A stretch of 64,000 nucleotides of DNA, taken from contig CAIWHK010000008.1 in NCBI GenBank assembly GCA_903912525.1, forward strand, positions 17,327 through 81,326. Reading direction: 5' to 3'. The notes beneath the pieces were generated by a model, which ran no database searches, was not told where the DNA came from, and saw only the letters and a program-made list of their open reading frames with translations. The translations under genes were made by a program, and so were the position numbers. Below, in pieces: positions 26,268 to 35,154 of the stretch. Source of the DNA: an uncultured bacterium. GTDB lineage: Bacteria > Krumholzibacteriota > Krumholzibacteriia > LZORAL124-64-63. The first letter of the stretch is position 1. Every line of letters starts with the position of its first letter.

Positions 26268-27542
26268 TCAGGCCTGCCCCGGCACCCCGGTCCGCCACTG
26301 CCCGTCCAGCTTGAACCGCACCCGCGCGTACCCCTCGTCGATGAGCGCCTGCACGCTCGCGCGATCCGGCCCCGTCAGCACCATCACCCCGGCGCGCTCG
26401 CCGTGGCTGCGGATGACAGGAATGGCGTCGCCGGGCCCGTAGGAGAGCTCGAGCTTCACGACGCCGGGCTTGGCGCGGAAGTCGGGCGGCACGTCGACGG
26501 CCTCGAGGTGGCCGGCGGGTGGGAAGAAGTAACGGTTGGCGACGGTGACCTCGCGCACCGGTTGCAACGCGACCCAGTCGGGCTCGCGGCCCATGGCGAT
26601 GTCGATCACCGCGCGCACATAGTTGACGCCGGTGCCCAAAGGAACGAGCCCGGCGCTGAAGTCGCCGCCGGACAACCGCGCGGCCATCTCGATCATCAAC
26701 GGGCCGCGGCGCGGGCACACCACGACGTCGCCCTTGCCGACGCCGCTGTCGATGCCCAGGGCGCGGGCGGCGGACTCGACCAGCGACTCGACATCCGTGC
26801 GCGTTGACGTGGAGGAAAAACGCGACGGCAACCAGCCGCCGTTCTCCATGATCTGCGGGTGGAACGACTCCATGCCCTCGTAGAGGCGGTCGGCGAAGCC
26901 CGGCGTGACGGCGCGGCCGCGCCAGACGATGGTCTCGGTGGAGATCTGAGGGCCGTCGATGAATTCCTCGAGCAGCAGTGCGCCGCTGCGGCCCTGGCCG
27001 CGGGCGTGCTCGACGGCGTCGTCGACCTGGTCGTCGCGCGCGAGCACGCGCACGCCGCGCGAGCCCGCGCGGTCGGTCGGCTTGATGACGACCTGGCGGC
27101 AGTTCCAGTCCTGCCAGAGGCGGCGTACGTCGGCGGTGTCCCTGACGGATGCGTAGCGCGGCACCGCCACGCCCTGCGAAGCGAAGCAATCCTTCATCGC
27201 CAGCTTGTCGGTGGCCAGGCGGCCGGTCTCGGCCGTGGGCCCATTCCAGCCGTAGCGCGCGGCAATGGCGGCCACCAGGTGCGGCACGTCGCTGCCCATG
27301 GTGGCGACGCCCTGCAGGGCCTCGCCGGCCTCGCGCTGCTTGTCGATCCAGGCGAAGACGGCGGCGAGGTCGGAAAAATCGATTGCGGCCGCAAGGTTCG
27401 CGGCGCCGAGGCCTGGCGCGCGCGCGTTGCCGTCCAGGCACGCGGTGCGCAGGCCCATCTCGCGGGCGGTCTTCAGCATGAACAGCTGGTCGGTGCTGCC
27501 GCCGAGGACGAGCAGGCTGGGCGTGGGCGCCGGCGCGTTCAT
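26268..27542 (-). CDS. ATP-grasp domain carboxylate-amine ligase-like protein
   Basis: The 424-residue protein has the ATP-grasp arrangement: a Rossmann-like N-domain (SLLVLGGSTDQLFML), then RQVVIKPTDRAGSRGV for ATP, LLLEEFIDGPQISTET, and the metal-binding pair LMIEMAARLSGGDFS. These enzymes activate a carboxylate as acyl phosphate and join it to an amine or other nucleophile. The substrate cannot be told. The ATG overlaps the methyltransferase stop by 4 bases, and that gene overlaps the SDR gene, so three enzymes form one unit (SDR, methyltransferase, ATP-grasp) that looks like a small biosynthetic cassette. Confidence 0.85.
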   Translation of the reverse strand: MNAPAPTPSLLVLGGSTDQLFMLKTAREMGLRTACLDGNARAPGLGAANLAAAIDFSDLAAVFAWIDKQREAGEALQGVATMGSDVPHLVAAIAARYGWNGPTAETGRLATDKLAMKDCFASQGVAVPRYASVRDTADVRRLWQDWNCRQVVIKPTDRAGSRGVRVLARDDQVDDAVEHARGQGRSGALLLEEFIDGPQISTETIVWRGRAVTPGFADRLYEGMESFHPQIMENGGWLPSRFSSTSTRTDVESLVESAARALGIDSGVGKGDVVVCPRRGPLMIEMAARLSGGDFSAGLVPLGTGVNYVRAVIDIAMGREPDWVALQPVREVTVANRYFFPPAGHLEAVDVPPDFRAKPGVVKLELSYGPGDAIPVIRSHGERAGVMVLTGPDRASVQALIDEGYARVRFKLDGQWRTGVPGQA

Positions 27543-28216
27543 GACAGCTGCGCGGCCAGCGCGGCGGCCGCCGGGTTGAGGGCGAACGCGAGCATCGTGT
27601 CGCCGACATGGTAGACGTCGCGCTCGCGGCCCACGCCATCGAGGTGCTCGCCCACGTCGGGGTGCAGCGGGTTGGCGTCGTCGTGCCAGACGACCGCGCC
27701 GGGGCGCGCCGGGTCCAGCAGCGCGAACGCATTGCGTGTGTCCGAGGCCACGGTGCGCGCGTCGTGGCCGCCGTCGACGTAGACCAGGTTCATCGTGCCG
27801 TTCATCGGCGTGAAGTCGTAGCGCGTCGAGTCGCCCGTCAGTTTTGTCACGCGCGTGGACCAGGGCTCGACGGCGAACGCGGGCTCGGCCTGCGCGTCGC
27901 GCGGCAGTTGGGCGATGGCGCGGTCGCGCTCGTCCATTTCGGCGGTCGTCAGGTCGTCGTCGCCCAGGTCCAGCGTCCACACGTGGCCACCGTGCGGCAG
28001 GTTCGCCGCGATGTTCAGCGTCTGGATGCCGTACAGCGTGCCGATCTCCAGCACGTGCCGTACGTCGAGCGCCTTGCACAGGGCGACCAGGATGGCGGTC
28101 TCGAGCAGCTTGGGCGTGCGGTCGGTCGGCAACACGAACGAGACGAGGCGCTCGGCCGCGGTCGGCGTGCGGTGCAGCATGAAGACCTGGTGGGGGCGAA
28201 TGGTGATCCGGCTCAC
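27539..28216 (-). CDS. class I SAM-dependent methyltransferase
   Basis: A 225-residue protein with the glycine-rich SAM motif VLEIGTLYGIQTLNIA, an acidic strand end in WTLDLGDDD, and LVYVDGGHDARTVASD, as in the Methyltransf_24 family (TylF/cephalosporin-hydroxylase-like). The GGH motif and the following WHDD resemble the metal-binding residues of that group. Target unknown. It overlaps both neighbours by four bases. Confidence 0.85.
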   Translation of the reverse strand: MSRITIRPHQVFMLHRTPTAAERLVSFVLPTDRTPKLLETAILVALCKALDVRHVLEIGTLYGIQTLNIAANLPHGGHVWTLDLGDDDLTTAEMDERDRAIAQLPRDAQAEPAFAVEPWSTRVTKLTGDSTRYDFTPMNGTMNLVYVDGGHDARTVASDTRNAFALLDPARPGAVVWHDDANPLHPDVGEHLDGVGRERDVYHVGDTMLAFALNPAAAALAAQLS

Positions 28217-28959
28217 GGAAGCACCGCCCCGCCGGCCACGCTCAGCACCTGTCCCGTCATGTAGTTCTGCTCGTCCGAAGCCAGGAAGACGCAGGCGCTG
28301 GCCACGTCATCCAACTGGCCGGGGCGCTTGAGCAGCGTGAGCGCGACGACGTTCTGGCCGCCGGGGCCGCGCAGTTCGTCGCGCGTCAGGTCGGTCTCGA
28401 TGATGCCGGGCGCCACGGCGTTGACCAGGATGCCGTGCGGCGCGCCGTAGCGCGCGACCGCGGCCGTCAGCGAGATGAGCCCCGCCTTGCTGACCGCGTA
28501 GTGCACCGTCTTGGGCCCGTGGTACTGGCCGGCCACCGAAGAGATGTTGATGATGCGCCCGCCGCGCTCCTTCAGGTGCGTGAACGCCTCCTGGCAGCAG
28601 ATGAACGGGCCCTTGAGGTTGGTGCCGAGGATGTCGTCCCAGTCCTGGTCGGTGATCTCCTCGAAGAGGCACACGCGATTGATGCCGGCGTTGTTGACCA
28701 GGATGTCCAGGCGTCCGAAGTGGGCGACGGTCTTCGCGAACATCCCGCGGATTTCGGCGCGCTGCGTGACGTCGGCGCCCGCGAGCAGGGCGCGGCGGCC
28801 GAGCGCCTCGATGGCGGCGGCGGTGTCGCGAGCGGCGCCCTCGTCCTGCCGGTAGTTGACGACGACGTCGGCGCCCTCGGCGGCGTACCTGAGCGCGATG
28901 GCGCGGCCGATGCCCCGCCCGCCCCCGGTGATGACCGCAACCTTGCCTTCCAGACGCAT
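28213..28959 (-). CDS. short-chain dehydrogenase/reductase (FabG-like)
   Basis: A 248-residue NAD(P)H-dependent oxidoreductase: cofactor motif TGGGRGIGRAIA (11-22), NNAG (89-92), catalytic Ser140, Tyr154 and Lys158 (INISSV, YAVSK), and the C-terminal ASDEQNYMTGQVLSVAGG of classic SDRs. It resembles 3-oxoacyl-ACP reductases but lies in a cassette with a methyltransferase and an ATP-grasp protein, so it could act on another small molecule. Confidence 0.92.
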   Translation of the reverse strand: MRLEGKVAVITGGGRGIGRAIALRYAAEGADVVVNYRQDEGAARDTAAAIEALGRRALLAGADVTQRAEIRGMFAKTVAHFGRLDILVNNAGINRVCLFEEITDQDWDDILGTNLKGPFICCQEAFTHLKERGGRIINISSVAGQYHGPKTVHYAVSKAGLISLTAAVARYGAPHGILVNAVAPGIIETDLTRDELRGPGGQNVVALTLLKRPGQLDDVASACVFLASDEQNYMTGQVLSVAGGAVLP

Positions 28960-29107
28960 CTCCGCTCCTTACGTGTGCTCGCGACGTCCCCGGACGGGTC
29001 GGGTCGAGGCCACGCCCTGTCCGGATATCGGCCACCGACGGCGGCCAGGGGCCGGCGCCGGGGTTGATTCGGGTATCATCTTGTCGTTATGCAGGATCCG
29101 GGCCGGT

Positions 29108-30349
29108 TCAGGCGCCGCCCGGGCGGGCCCGGAGCCCCTCGTTGGCGGCCAGGGTGGCGTACCGGGCGGCCTGCCGCCGTAACTCGGTGACGCGGGCCGT
29201 CAAACGGCGCCGGCGCGCCGGTTCGTCGTCCAGCAAGTGGTCGATGGCGTCGTCCAGCGCGTCGGCCGACAGGGCCTCGAGGGCCAACCGTTCGTGGCAG
29301 CCGGGGAGCAGGTCCAGGAAGCCGCGCATCTTCGGCAGGTAATCGATGCCGATCGGGGGCGTGCCGGCAATCGCGCTGAAGACCGCCCCGTGCAGGCGGC
29401 TGGCGATGGTGACCGAAGCCAGGCCGTAGAGCGCCACCAGGTCGAGCGGGTGGTGGCGGCCCTTGACGACCAGGCACTTCGTGCCGACGGGCGCCCGGGC
29501 GGCCAGGCGCCCGGCCAGTTCGCGGTCGTCGTCCTCGCGGTACGTCGACTGCGGGACGAAGAGGAAGGCGGCGCGATCGCGCCACCGGTTGAGCAGGCCG
29601 ACGATGGCCTCCTCCTGGCGGTGTTGCGTCGCCTCGCCGAGCGCGCGCGTCAAGTCGCGCAGGCCGAGCGCGATGAGCGGCATGTCGTCGGGGATCTCGA
29701 GGTTCTCGGCGCGCAATACCTGGCGCGCGCGGCCCGGCTCGGGCGGCGCCACGGCCAGGGTGGCATCCGGCAAAAGGTGGATTTCCCGGGGGCGCCGCAG
29801 CAATTCGCGGCACAGCGCGAACGAATCGCTGTCGCGCACGGTGACGACGGCGGCGTCGGCGATCAACTGGCGCGAGAGGTCGCGGCCCCACTCGGTGCGC
29901 AGCGGGCCCACGCTCATGCCATACAACATGACGGGCTTGCCGTGCAGGCGCGCGAGCGATCCGTACAGCGCCATCAACGGGACGGGGCCGCGAAGCAGGC
30001 CGATGGTCTGGTCGAGCAATGCGTTGCCGGCGCCCAGGACCAGGAGATCGCACGCGGCGATCTCGGCCTGCACGCGCTCGAACGGTTCGGGATCGTCGTC
30101 GGGATTCAGGCCGCGGAACCAGCGACCGCGGGCGGCCTCGCCGCTCTCGTATTCCAGATTGGGCACCAGGGTGGCGCCCAGTAATCGCGCGTCCTCTTCA
30201 TCGGGGTGACGCGACAGGGCGCGGAACTGGATGTCGCGGCCGGGCAGCGCCGTGCGCAGCCCTTCCATCAGCGCGATGAGCGGCAGGTCGTCGCCGGCAT
30301 TGCGGATGCCGTAGGCGCCGGCGCACAAAATGGTCAGGGGCGCGGACAT
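29108..30349 (-). CDS. polysaccharide pyruvyl transferase family protein
   Basis: A 413-residue protein: CAGAYGIRNAGDDLPLIAL at the N-terminus, LLVLGAGNALLDQ and YGMSVGPL in the middle, and the late SRLHGAVFSAIAGTPPIGIDY match the CsaB/WcaK pyruvyltransferase family, where H and R near the end contact phosphoenolpyruvate. The start follows GGAGG. It would add ketal pyruvate to cell-surface glycan. It lies 148 bases upstream of the SDR cassette on the same strand; the gap shows nothing recognisable. Confidence 0.85.
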   Translation of the reverse strand: MSAPLTILCAGAYGIRNAGDDLPLIALMEGLRTALPGRDIQFRALSRHPDEEDARLLGATLVPNLEYESGEAARGRWFRGLNPDDDPEPFERVQAEIAACDLLVLGAGNALLDQTIGLLRGPVPLMALYGSLARLHGKPVMLYGMSVGPLRTEWGRDLSRQLIADAAVVTVRDSDSFALCRELLRRPREIHLLPDATLAVAPPEPGRARQVLRAENLEIPDDMPLIALGLRDLTRALGEATQHRQEEAIVGLLNRWRDRAAFLFVPQSTYREDDDRELAGRLAARAPVGTKCLVVKGRHHPLDLVALYGLASVTIASRLHGAVFSAIAGTPPIGIDYLPKMRGFLDLLPGCHERLALEALSADALDDAIDHLLDDEPARRRRLTARVTELRRQAARYATLAANEGLRARPGGA

Positions 30350-30497
30350 GGATCCCTCCAGCAGTCACGCCGTCTCCGTGACGGCAACGCGGAATCGTAG
30401 CACGGGGGGTGCCGCACGGCACCTCCCAAGGACGTCCGGGACTACGGGATTCAGGTCGGATTTAGTCCTATATTGGTCATAAATGTCCAGTTTTCCA

Positions 30498-30527
30498 TTG
30501 ACGACATTCCGATCGAATTAGTATGAT
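30498..30527 (+). promoter_or_regulatory. strong sigma-70-type promoter of the respiratory operon
   Basis: TTGACG (30498-30503), 18 bases, TATGAT (30522-30527): each matches the consensus at 5 of 6 positions. It lies in an AT-rich patch within the gap between 30349 and 30573; upstream of it I see no other feature. The transcript would start near 30534. Confidence 0.7.
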
Positions 30528-30572
30528 CTTGTGCGCTTGAAATCAGGTCTCAATTTCTTTGTTCGCAAGGAG

Positions 30573-30848
30573 ATGGACGTGTCGATGCCCGGACGGATCA
30601 TCGGTCGCCTGCGCTGGCTCTGCGCGGGGGAAACGCTGGGCCAGGCCCCGCCGGAACCTCCCCGGGTTGGCCCGGTCCCGCCCGGGCTGGGTGAGTTCTT
30701 CCTGAAGCCCGGGCAATTGCCGCCGTCCGAAGCCCAATCCCTCCCCGCCCGCCCGTCGTTCCTGGGCTGGCTCCTGACCTCCGAAAAATTGCCGCGCACG
30801 GAGGCCCCCCCGGCCGCCGGCGCTCGTCCCCCCCGAGCGGAGTCCTGA
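30573..30848 (+). CDS. small proline-rich protein of the respiratory operon
   Basis: A 91-residue protein starting at ATG 30573 behind AAGGAG. It has a basic N-terminus, a Pro-rich middle (PPEPPRVGPVPPG) and a C-terminal FLGWLLTSEKLP. There are no membrane helices. The small size and the W-L-x-x-SEKLP end are familiar from unnamed proteins at the head of cytochrome/NrfC-NrfD operons. It is one base before the cytochrome gene and clearly co-transcribed. Function unknown; an assembly or anchoring role is a guess. Confidence 0.6.
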   Translation: MDVSMPGRIIGRLRWLCAGETLGQAPPEPPRVGPVPPGLGEFFLKPGQLPPSEAQSLPARPSFLGWLLTSEKLPRTEAPPAAGARPPRAES

Positions 30849-30849
30849 C

Positions 30850-31326
30850 ATGGAGCACACCAAGCACATCTGGCGCGCCGCGTTCCTGCTGATCGCCGTG
30901 CTGACGTTCGTGATCGTGGGACGCCACTTCCTGGTGCCGAAATCGTTCGGGCAGGCGGGCTACTACCGGTACGACGCGCTCTTTGAGCACATGGACAAGG
31001 AACCGCGCCACGGCGCGCCGGACGCCTGCGCCGACTGCCACGACGACATCGCCGCAGCCAAGGCCAGCGGCAAGCACGCGCCGGTCCAGTGCGAGGTCTG
31101 CCACGACGTGCTGTCCAGCCACATAAAGGACGGCGACAAGTTCGCCGACATGCGCATCAACCGGAACTGGGAGCTGTGCGCGTACTGCCACCAGAGGCTG
31201 GTCGGGCGGCCGGCGCTCATCGCCCAGGTCGACATCAGGGAACACCTCGAACTCGCTTCGGGCCAGGCCATCCCTGCCGAGGCATGTGTGCAATGCCACG
31301 ACAAGGACGCCATCCACCATCCGTGA
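30850..31326 (+). CDS. membrane-anchored tetraheme cytochrome c
   Basis: A 158-residue protein with an N-terminal membrane anchor (about residues 9-27) and four CxxCH heme-binding motifs: CADCH, CEVCH, CAYCH and CVQCH. The layout is like the periplasmic or membrane-attached cytochromes that pass electrons to or from the quinone pool with NrfC/NrfD partners. Heme count and spacing differ from NrfH. It is followed by the ferredoxin-like gene after 48 bases. Confidence 0.9.
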   Translation: MEHTKHIWRAAFLLIAVLTFVIVGRHFLVPKSFGQAGYYRYDALFEHMDKEPRHGAPDACADCHDDIAAAKASGKHAPVQCEVCHDVLSSHIKDGDKFADMRINRNWELCAYCHQRLVGRPALIAQVDIREHLELASGQAIPAEACVQCHDKDAIHHP

Positions 31327-31374
31327 ACGACCAGTCGCCCGGCGACGGGTGGGAAGACAAGGAGCAGTGTCCCG

Positions 31375-32175
31375 ATGTGTGAACGCAGCGAGAACAAGGG
31401 TGTCGGCCGGCGCGACTTCCTGCGCCTGGCGGCCAAGGGCGCCGGCGGCATGGCGCTGGTGATGGTCGGCGGCGGGCACTCGCTCGTCTCGGCCAACGCG
31501 GTCCGGGAGGGCGGCGCCGACCGGCGCGGGCCGATGGAGTACGACCCGTCCAGCCACCGCTACCTGTACGTGATCGACATCGACAAGTGCATCGGCTGCG
31601 GATCGTGCGTGCGCGCGTGCGAGCGCGAGAACGACGTGCCGAAGCACTTCTTCCGCACCTGGATCGAGCGGTACCAGGTCTCGCGCACCGGGGAGGTGTT
31701 CGTGGACTCGCCCAACGGCGGGCACGACAGCTTCGAGCCCAGCGAGACCGGCGCCGACATCAGCAAGGCGTTCTTCGTGCCGAAGCTGTGCAACCACTGC
31801 GACAGCACGCCGTGCGTGCAGTTGTGCCCGGTGGGCGCCTCGTTCGTCAGCCCCGAGGGCGTGGTCCTGGTCGACGACAAGCGCTGCATCGGCTGCAGCT
31901 ACTGCGTGCAGGGGTGTCCGTACGGGTCGCGGTTCATCCACCCCACGACGCACACCGCCAGCAAGTGCACGCTGTGCTACCACCGCCTGGTGCGGGGCGA
32001 GACCACGGCCTGCGTGCAGAACTGCCCGACCGGGGCGCGCATGCTGGGCGATGCGAGGTCGTTGGGTGACAAGGTGGCCGAGATCGTCGCCACCTCGAAG
32101 GTCCATGTGCTCAAGCCCGAGCTGCACACCGAACCGAAGTGCTTCTACGTGAATGCATCCCGGGAGGTGCGCTGA
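31375..32175 (+). CDS. Tat-exported NrfC/HybA-like four-cluster ferredoxin
   Basis: The 266-residue protein starts with a twin-arginine signal (GRRDFLRLA, hydrophobic segment to about residue 40). Four Cys motifs follow: CIGCGSCVRAC, CNHCDSTPCVQLC, CIGCSYCVQGC and CTLCYHRLVRG with later CVQNC, the four [4Fe-4S] sites of the NrfC/PsrB/HybA subunits. It would wire the membrane subunit NrfD to a periplasmic partner, here the tetraheme cytochrome. Its TGA overlaps the ATG of the next gene by one base. Confidence 0.93.
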   Translation: MCERSENKGVGRRDFLRLAAKGAGGMALVMVGGGHSLVSANAVREGGADRRGPMEYDPSSHRYLYVIDIDKCIGCGSCVRACERENDVPKHFFRTWIERYQVSRTGEVFVDSPNGGHDSFEPSETGADISKAFFVPKLCNHCDSTPCVQLCPVGASFVSPEGVVLVDDKRCIGCSYCVQGCPYGSRFIHPTTHTASKCTLCYHRLVRGETTACVQNCPTGARMLGDARSLGDKVAEIVATSKVHVLKPELHTEPKCFYVNASREVR

Positions 32176-33359
32176 TGCACGCCCAGTCCCTGAACTTCCT
32201 GTTCCCGAACGACGTGCACATCATGTGGAGCCTCATGATCGTGCTTTACCCGTACATCACCGGGCTGGTGGCCGGCGCCTTCATCGTGGGCTCGCTGTAC
32301 CATGTGTTCGGCCGCACCGAGCTGAAGCCGGTGTCGCGGCTGGCGATGGTGGCGTCGCTGTCGTTCCTGCTGGTTGCCACGCTGCCGCTGCTGGCGCACC
32401 TGGGGCATCCCGAGCGCGCACTGAACATCGTGATCACGCCGCACTTCACGTCGGCGATGTCGGCGTTCGGCATGATCTACGCGATGTACCTGATCCTGGT
32501 CGTGCTCGAGATCTGGCTGCTGTTCCGCAAGGAGATCATCGAGTTGGCCCAGCGCAGCACGGGGCTGAAGCGGGCCATCCTGAAGATGGTGGCGCTGGGT
32601 GTGTACGACATCTCGGAGGAGGCGCGCCGGGCGGACCATCGCGTGGTCAAGGTGCTGGCGGCGCTGGGCATCCCGGCCGCCTGCATCCTGCACGGGTACG
32701 TCGGGTTCATGTTCGGCTCGGTGAAGGCCAACGCGTTCTGGTCGACGCCGCTGATGCCGATCATCTTCCTGTTCTCGGCGGTCACCTCGGGCATCGCGAT
32801 GATCATCATCCTGTACGAGACGCTGAGCGCCGTGAACGGGCGCAAGATCAGCGGCGACTGCCTGCAGTCGCTGGCCGGCTACCTGTGGCTGTTCGCCACG
32901 GTGACCGTCACGCTGGAGATCCTCGAGATCGTGTCGCTGTCCTACGCGCAGGACGAGGAGTGGCTGATTGTCGGCCCACTGATCCGCGACAAGATCGCCT
33001 TCAGCTTCATCGGCATCCAGATGGTGTTCGGCTCACTGATCCCGTTCATCCTCCTGGGTATCGTCGTGACGCTGAAACGCTACCTGACCGCGGGCATGCG
33101 CAACGTGATCACCTTCATCGCGGCGCTGATCCTGCTGATCCAGGTGTTTTCGATGCGCTGGAACGTGGTCATCGGCGGCCAGATCTTCTCCAAGAGCGGC
33201 ATCGGCTTCCGCGAGAACTACATCCCGGAACTGGGCACCCGCGAGGGCGTCGCCGCCGCGCTGTGCATCTTCCTGATCCCGTTCCTGATCATGGGCGCCT
33301 TCAACCGCCTGTTGCCGTTGGCCGTCGAGGACGGTGACGCCAAGGCCGGGAGCCATTGA
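32175..33359 (+). CDS. NrfD/PsrC-type quinone-interacting membrane subunit
   Basis: A 394-residue integral membrane protein with about ten helices. LAHLGHPERALNI in the N-terminal half and the helix pattern match NrfD/PsrC subunits that exchange electrons with quinone. Together with the four-cluster ferredoxin and the tetraheme cytochrome it forms a membrane oxidoreductase module. No molybdopterin or nitrite reductase subunit is encoded here, so the module's terminal partner is unknown. Confidence 0.92.
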   Translation: MHAQSLNFLFPNDVHIMWSLMIVLYPYITGLVAGAFIVGSLYHVFGRTELKPVSRLAMVASLSFLLVATLPLLAHLGHPERALNIVITPHFTSAMSAFGMIYAMYLILVVLEIWLLFRKEIIELAQRSTGLKRAILKMVALGVYDISEEARRADHRVVKVLAALGIPAACILHGYVGFMFGSVKANAFWSTPLMPIIFLFSAVTSGIAMIIILYETLSAVNGRKISGDCLQSLAGYLWLFATVTVTLEILEIVSLSYAQDEEWLIVGPLIRDKIAFSFIGIQMVFGSLIPFILLGIVVTLKRYLTAGMRNVITFIAALILLIQVFSMRWNVVIGGQIFSKSGIGFRENYIPELGTREGVAAALCIFLIPFLIMGAFNRLLPLAVEDGDAKAGSH

Positions 33360-35119
33360 TGAGCGATCGCGAACTGGACCACCTGCGGACGGTCGTCGGG
33401 AACCTGCAGCGCCGCATCGAGGCGCTGGAGGCCCGGCTGGCGCTGATGCCCGAAGCGGATCTGTCGTATGACGACGCCGCGAACGGAGCGGTTGCCCTTG
33501 CGTCGCCGCACGACCAGGACCTGAGGCCCGCCGCCGTGCGGGCCTTTTTCCTCCTGGGCCGGTCCATCCTGGTGCTGGCGGGCGGCTTCCTGCTGCGGGC
33601 GCTGACCGAGGGCGGCACGCTGCCGCCGGCGGTCGGGTTCGCGGCCGGCGTGCTTTACCTGCTGGGCCTGGCCTTCTTCATCGACCGCGCCGGGCGGCGT
33701 GAGGACAGCGCCGGCGCCTCGGCGCTGGGTATCACCGCAGTGGTGGTGGCGTACCCGTTCCTGGGCGAGGCGACGGCGCGGCTGCACCTGGTGTCGCCGA
33801 CGCTCGGTGCCCTGGGCTGGGTGCTGGTGACCGGCGCGGGTCTGGCCGTGGCGGCCCATGCTCGATTACGACTGGTGGCCTGGGCCTTCACGCTGGGCGC
33901 GCTGGGCACGGGCGTGCTGCTTTACGTGGCGGCCGGGCGTCCGTTGTTGTTCACGTGGCTGCTGCTGGGGCTCGGCGCGGCGACGCTGCTGCTGGCCTAC
34001 GGTCGCGGTTGGCGCCTGAAGCGCTGGCTGGTGGCGGCCGTGGTTGACGTGCTCGTCCTGCGCCTGGTGATGATTGCATCGGCGCCGAATGCCGCCGAGA
34101 TGCACGCACCGTCTCCGGGCGCCGTGATGCCGCTGGCACTGGCGCTGCCGATCGTGTACCTGGGCCTGTTCACCTACCGCTCGCTGGTGCTGGGCAAGGG
34201 CGTGCGAGCCTTCTACATCGTGCAGTCGCTGGCGATGCTGGCGATCGGCTACGGCGGCGCCGTGAAGCTGGCGTTGGCGATGGGGCATGGCGCCGCGGCG
34301 CTGGGCATCGCCGCGCTCGTGGCCGCTGCGGCCTACTACACGGTGGCCTTCACCATCGTCCGCCAGCGGCATGGTCGCGGGCGCGCGTTCTTCTGGTTCG
34401 CCTCCCTCGGCCTGGTGTTCATCGCGCTGGGCAGCCGCGTCGTGGCCGGCGGGTACTGGCTGCCGTGGTGCTGGCTGGCCCTCGGCGTGGGCGCCACGCT
34501 GGAAGCCAACCGCACCGATCGCCTGACCCTGCACGCGCACGGCGTCATCTACCTGCTGCTGGGCGTGATGAGCAGCGGCCTGGGCAAGGCGGCCTGGCAT
34601 GCGTTCCTGGGCGGCACGGACGTGGCGTGGCCCGGGCCGGGCGCCGCGGGCGTTGCCATCTGGCTGGGAGCCATTGCGTGCTGGGAGCTGCAGTTGCGTT
34701 CGAAGATCGCCGGCGGTCTCGCGGGACCGAGCCGCATCCCGCGCTTCGGGGCCGCGCTGCTGGCTCTGGTCGGGCTGGGCTGGGCCGCGGTGGCCGGGCT
34801 GGTCACGCTGTTCGGCGGGCTGCCGCCGGGCGGCGCCGGCGTGGCCGCCGTCGCGGTGGTGCGCACGGGTGTGCTCGCGGTGACGGTGATCGCGCTGGCG
34901 CTGGCCGCGCGGCGCGCGCGCTGGAGCGAACTGGGCTGGCCGGTGGTGCCCCTGCTGGCGCTCGGTTGCGTGAAGCTGTTGATTGAGGACATGCGTCGCG
35001 GCACGCCTCTCACGCTGACGCTCGGGTTCGCGCTGTTCGGTTCGGCGCTCATCATTGCGCCGAAACTGCTGCTGGCCACGCGCAAGGCGCACCGGGAGGC
35101 GGTGGAGGAAGCGTCCTGA
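33359..35119 (+). CDS. multi-pass membrane protein with N-terminal coiled coil (DUF2339-like)
   Basis: A 586-residue protein: a coiled-coil N-terminus (LRTVVGNLQRRIEALEARL), then about 14 to 16 predicted membrane helices rich in Ala, Leu and Gly. A helix-dense protein behind a coiled coil resembles the DUF2339 membrane family, though I cannot confirm it. It is translationally coupled to nrfD (TGATG), so it belongs to the same operon; a role with the respiratory module is inferred only from position. Confidence 0.7.
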   Translation: MSDRELDHLRTVVGNLQRRIEALEARLALMPEADLSYDDAANGAVALASPHDQDLRPAAVRAFFLLGRSILVLAGGFLLRALTEGGTLPPAVGFAAGVLYLLGLAFFIDRAGRREDSAGASALGITAVVVAYPFLGEATARLHLVSPTLGALGWVLVTGAGLAVAAHARLRLVAWAFTLGALGTGVLLYVAAGRPLLFTWLLLGLGAATLLLAYGRGWRLKRWLVAAVVDVLVLRLVMIASAPNAAEMHAPSPGAVMPLALALPIVYLGLFTYRSLVLGKGVRAFYIVQSLAMLAIGYGGAVKLALAMGHGAAALGIAALVAAAAYYTVAFTIVRQRHGRGRAFFWFASLGLVFIALGSRVVAGGYWLPWCWLALGVGATLEANRTDRLTLHAHGVIYLLLGVMSSGLGKAAWHAFLGGTDVAWPGPGAAGVAIWLGAIACWELQLRSKIAGGLAGPSRIPRFGAALLALVGLGWAAVAGLVTLFGGLPPGGAGVAAVAVVRTGVLAVTVIALALAARRARWSELGWPVVPLLALGCVKLLIEDMRRGTPLTLTLGFALFGSALIIAPKLLLATRKAHREAVEEAS

Positions 35120-35154
35120 GATCCGCCCATCCGTTTGTCATCATTTTTGCCGCC

